Of a DNA stretch of 64,000 bases, positions 63,356-64,000 are shown one piece after another. Below the pieces are notes generated by a model, which was given only the letters and a program-made list of their open reading frames with translations, was not told the DNA's origin and did not search any database. Position numbers and translations under genes: made by a program. This DNA comes from Raineyella antarctica. GTDB lineage: Bacteria; Actinomycetota; Actinomycetes; Propionibacteriales; Propionibacteriaceae. The first letter of the stretch is position 1; every line of letters begins with the position of its first letter. Location of the stretch: positions 58,599-122,598 of the forward strand of contig NZ_FMYF01000012.1 in the NCBI RefSeq assembly GCF_900092135.1, in the 5' to 3' direction.

Positions 63356-64000
63356 ATGTCCACCATCAGACGTCGGGTGGGAGCTGTCCTGACAGCGATC
63401 GTCCTCGGGTTATCAACGGCGCTACCGGGCACCGTGGCCGCACTGGCCGCACCGCCGCCCGACGCCTCCGCATCAACTCCGGCCACGGCCACTCCTGGAA
63501 CGGATGTCACGGCCCCGCCGTCCCCGGAGACCTCGCCCACCACGAGCCCCAGTGCCGCTCCGACCGTCGCGGCGCGGGCGCCCGCGGCGGCACCCGCCAC
63601 CGAGTCCACCGCACCCCAGCTCGCAGCCAGTACCACCGAGCCGTCGGCCACCGTCACGGCTGCTGCGCTGTCGGAGGGCGAGTTGGCGATTCAGGTGAAG
63701 GCGGCGGCGTCGGTTTCGGTGGTCGGTACGCCTGTGACGGCGATTTATTGTGGGCTGGTCGATGGTGGGTGTTACCAGCATTTCCAGTACGGGTCGATCT
63801 ATTGGTCTCCGAGTACGGGGGCGCACTACACGACGGGTGGGATCCGTGCGAAGTGGTCGTGGATGGGTTGGGAGAAGGGTTTCCTGGGTTATCCGACTGT
63901 GGATGAGGGGTGTGGTCTGGCGCAGGGTGGGTGTTACCAGCATTTCCAGCACGGGTCGATCTATTGGTCTTCGAGTACGGGTGCTCGTTTCGTGACGGGT
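63356..64000 (+). CDS. Secreted LGFP-repeat protein, partial (cut at window end)
   Basis: An open frame of at least 215 residues running off the window. It starts at an ATG with GGGGGAG upstream, has a signal peptide (VLTAIVLGLSTALPGTVAALA), an Ala/Pro/Thr/Ser-rich spacer (about 35-105) and then repeats of the LGFP type: GGCYQHFQYGSIYWSPSTGAH followed by GFLGYPTVDE, with a second unit starting 54 residues later. LGFP modules occur in mycolyltransferase-linked, hydrolase and other cell-wall proteins. Total size and any enzymatic domain lie outside the window. From about 63690 the codons become T-rich at third positions, unlike the rest of the window. Confidence 0.85.
   Translation, partial: MSTIRRRVGAVLTAIVLGLSTALPGTVAALAAPPPDASASTPATATPGTDVTAPPSPETSPTTSPSAAPTVAARAPAAAPATESTAPQLAASTTEPSATVTAAALSEGELAIQVKAAASVSVVGTPVTAIYCGLVDGGCYQHFQYGSIYWSPSTGAHYTTGGIRAKWSWMGWEKGFLGYPTVDEGCGLAQGGCYQHFQHGSIYWSSSTGARFVTG

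Overview
The window is high-GC actinomycete chromosome around the replication origin. Gene content and order (dnaA-dnaN-gnd-recF-dciA-gyrB-gyrA-DUF3566-tRNA-Ile on one side of oriC, rpmH-rnpA-yidD-yidC-jag-rsmG-parA-parB on the other) match the conserved actinobacterial origin region. Style (GC-rich third positions, many GTG starts, many leaderless-looking starts, frequent CGTACG words) would fit a Propionibacteriales-type organism, but that lineage is an inference. No rRNA, CRISPR array, insertion sequence or prophage was recognised.

Layout. 0-5.7 kb: thiE, an MscS channel, a short DUF2207 membrane protein, an NADPH-dependent FMN reductase, and an acetate-type symporter with its DUF485 partner. 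5.7-16.6 kb: a leftward Tad/Flp pilus locus (SAF/CpaB-like, TadZ-like, TadA, TadB, TadC, Flp pilin, two TadE-like pseudopilins), ending in a membrane LysM + SARP/BTAD protein and a TPR protein with a degenerate ATPase-like head; no prepilin peptidase is visible. 16.6-17.3 kb: a geneless stretch with two copies of a covarying hairpin element. 17.3-21.4 kb: an MFS transporter, a DUF222/HNH protein and the CCA-adding enzyme. 21.4-28.7 kb: a coupled envelope/stress cluster (DUF6049, MurJ fused to a pseudokinase, SigM-like sigma factor, a short protein, a luciferase-like oxidoreductase). 28.7-38.2 kb: lactate dehydrogenase, an unknown protein, a small Rieske protein, an AspT-like transporter, a TetR-controlled redox operon, TauE, and a MerR/DUF2306 divergent pair. 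38.2-56.1 kb: the origin region proper, with oriC between dnaN and dnaA and six parS-like sites around and inside parA and parB. 56.1-63.0 kb: DUF3817, SURF1, a D-Ala-D-Ala ligase-like enzyme, a PLP aminotransferase, a GNAT, two poorly known proteins and RicT. 63.1-64.0 kb: tRNA-Thr and the start of a secreted LGFP-repeat protein cut by the window edge.

How it fits together: the core is replication initiation (DnaA, DnaN, RecF, DciA, gyrase), membrane protein insertion (YidC/YidD), RNA processing (RnpA, CCA enzyme, two tRNAs) and origin segregation (ParA/ParB/parS). The accessory parts are the Tad pilus, the MurJ/SigM envelope module and two small regulator-operator units (TetR, MerR) whose operators can be read directly. 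The least explained items are the twin covarying hairpins near 17 kb, the AT-rich perfect 17-bp inverted repeat after parB, the degenerate-NTPase TPR protein and membrane LysM/BTAD protein attached to the pilus genes, and the genome-style CGTACG enrichment.
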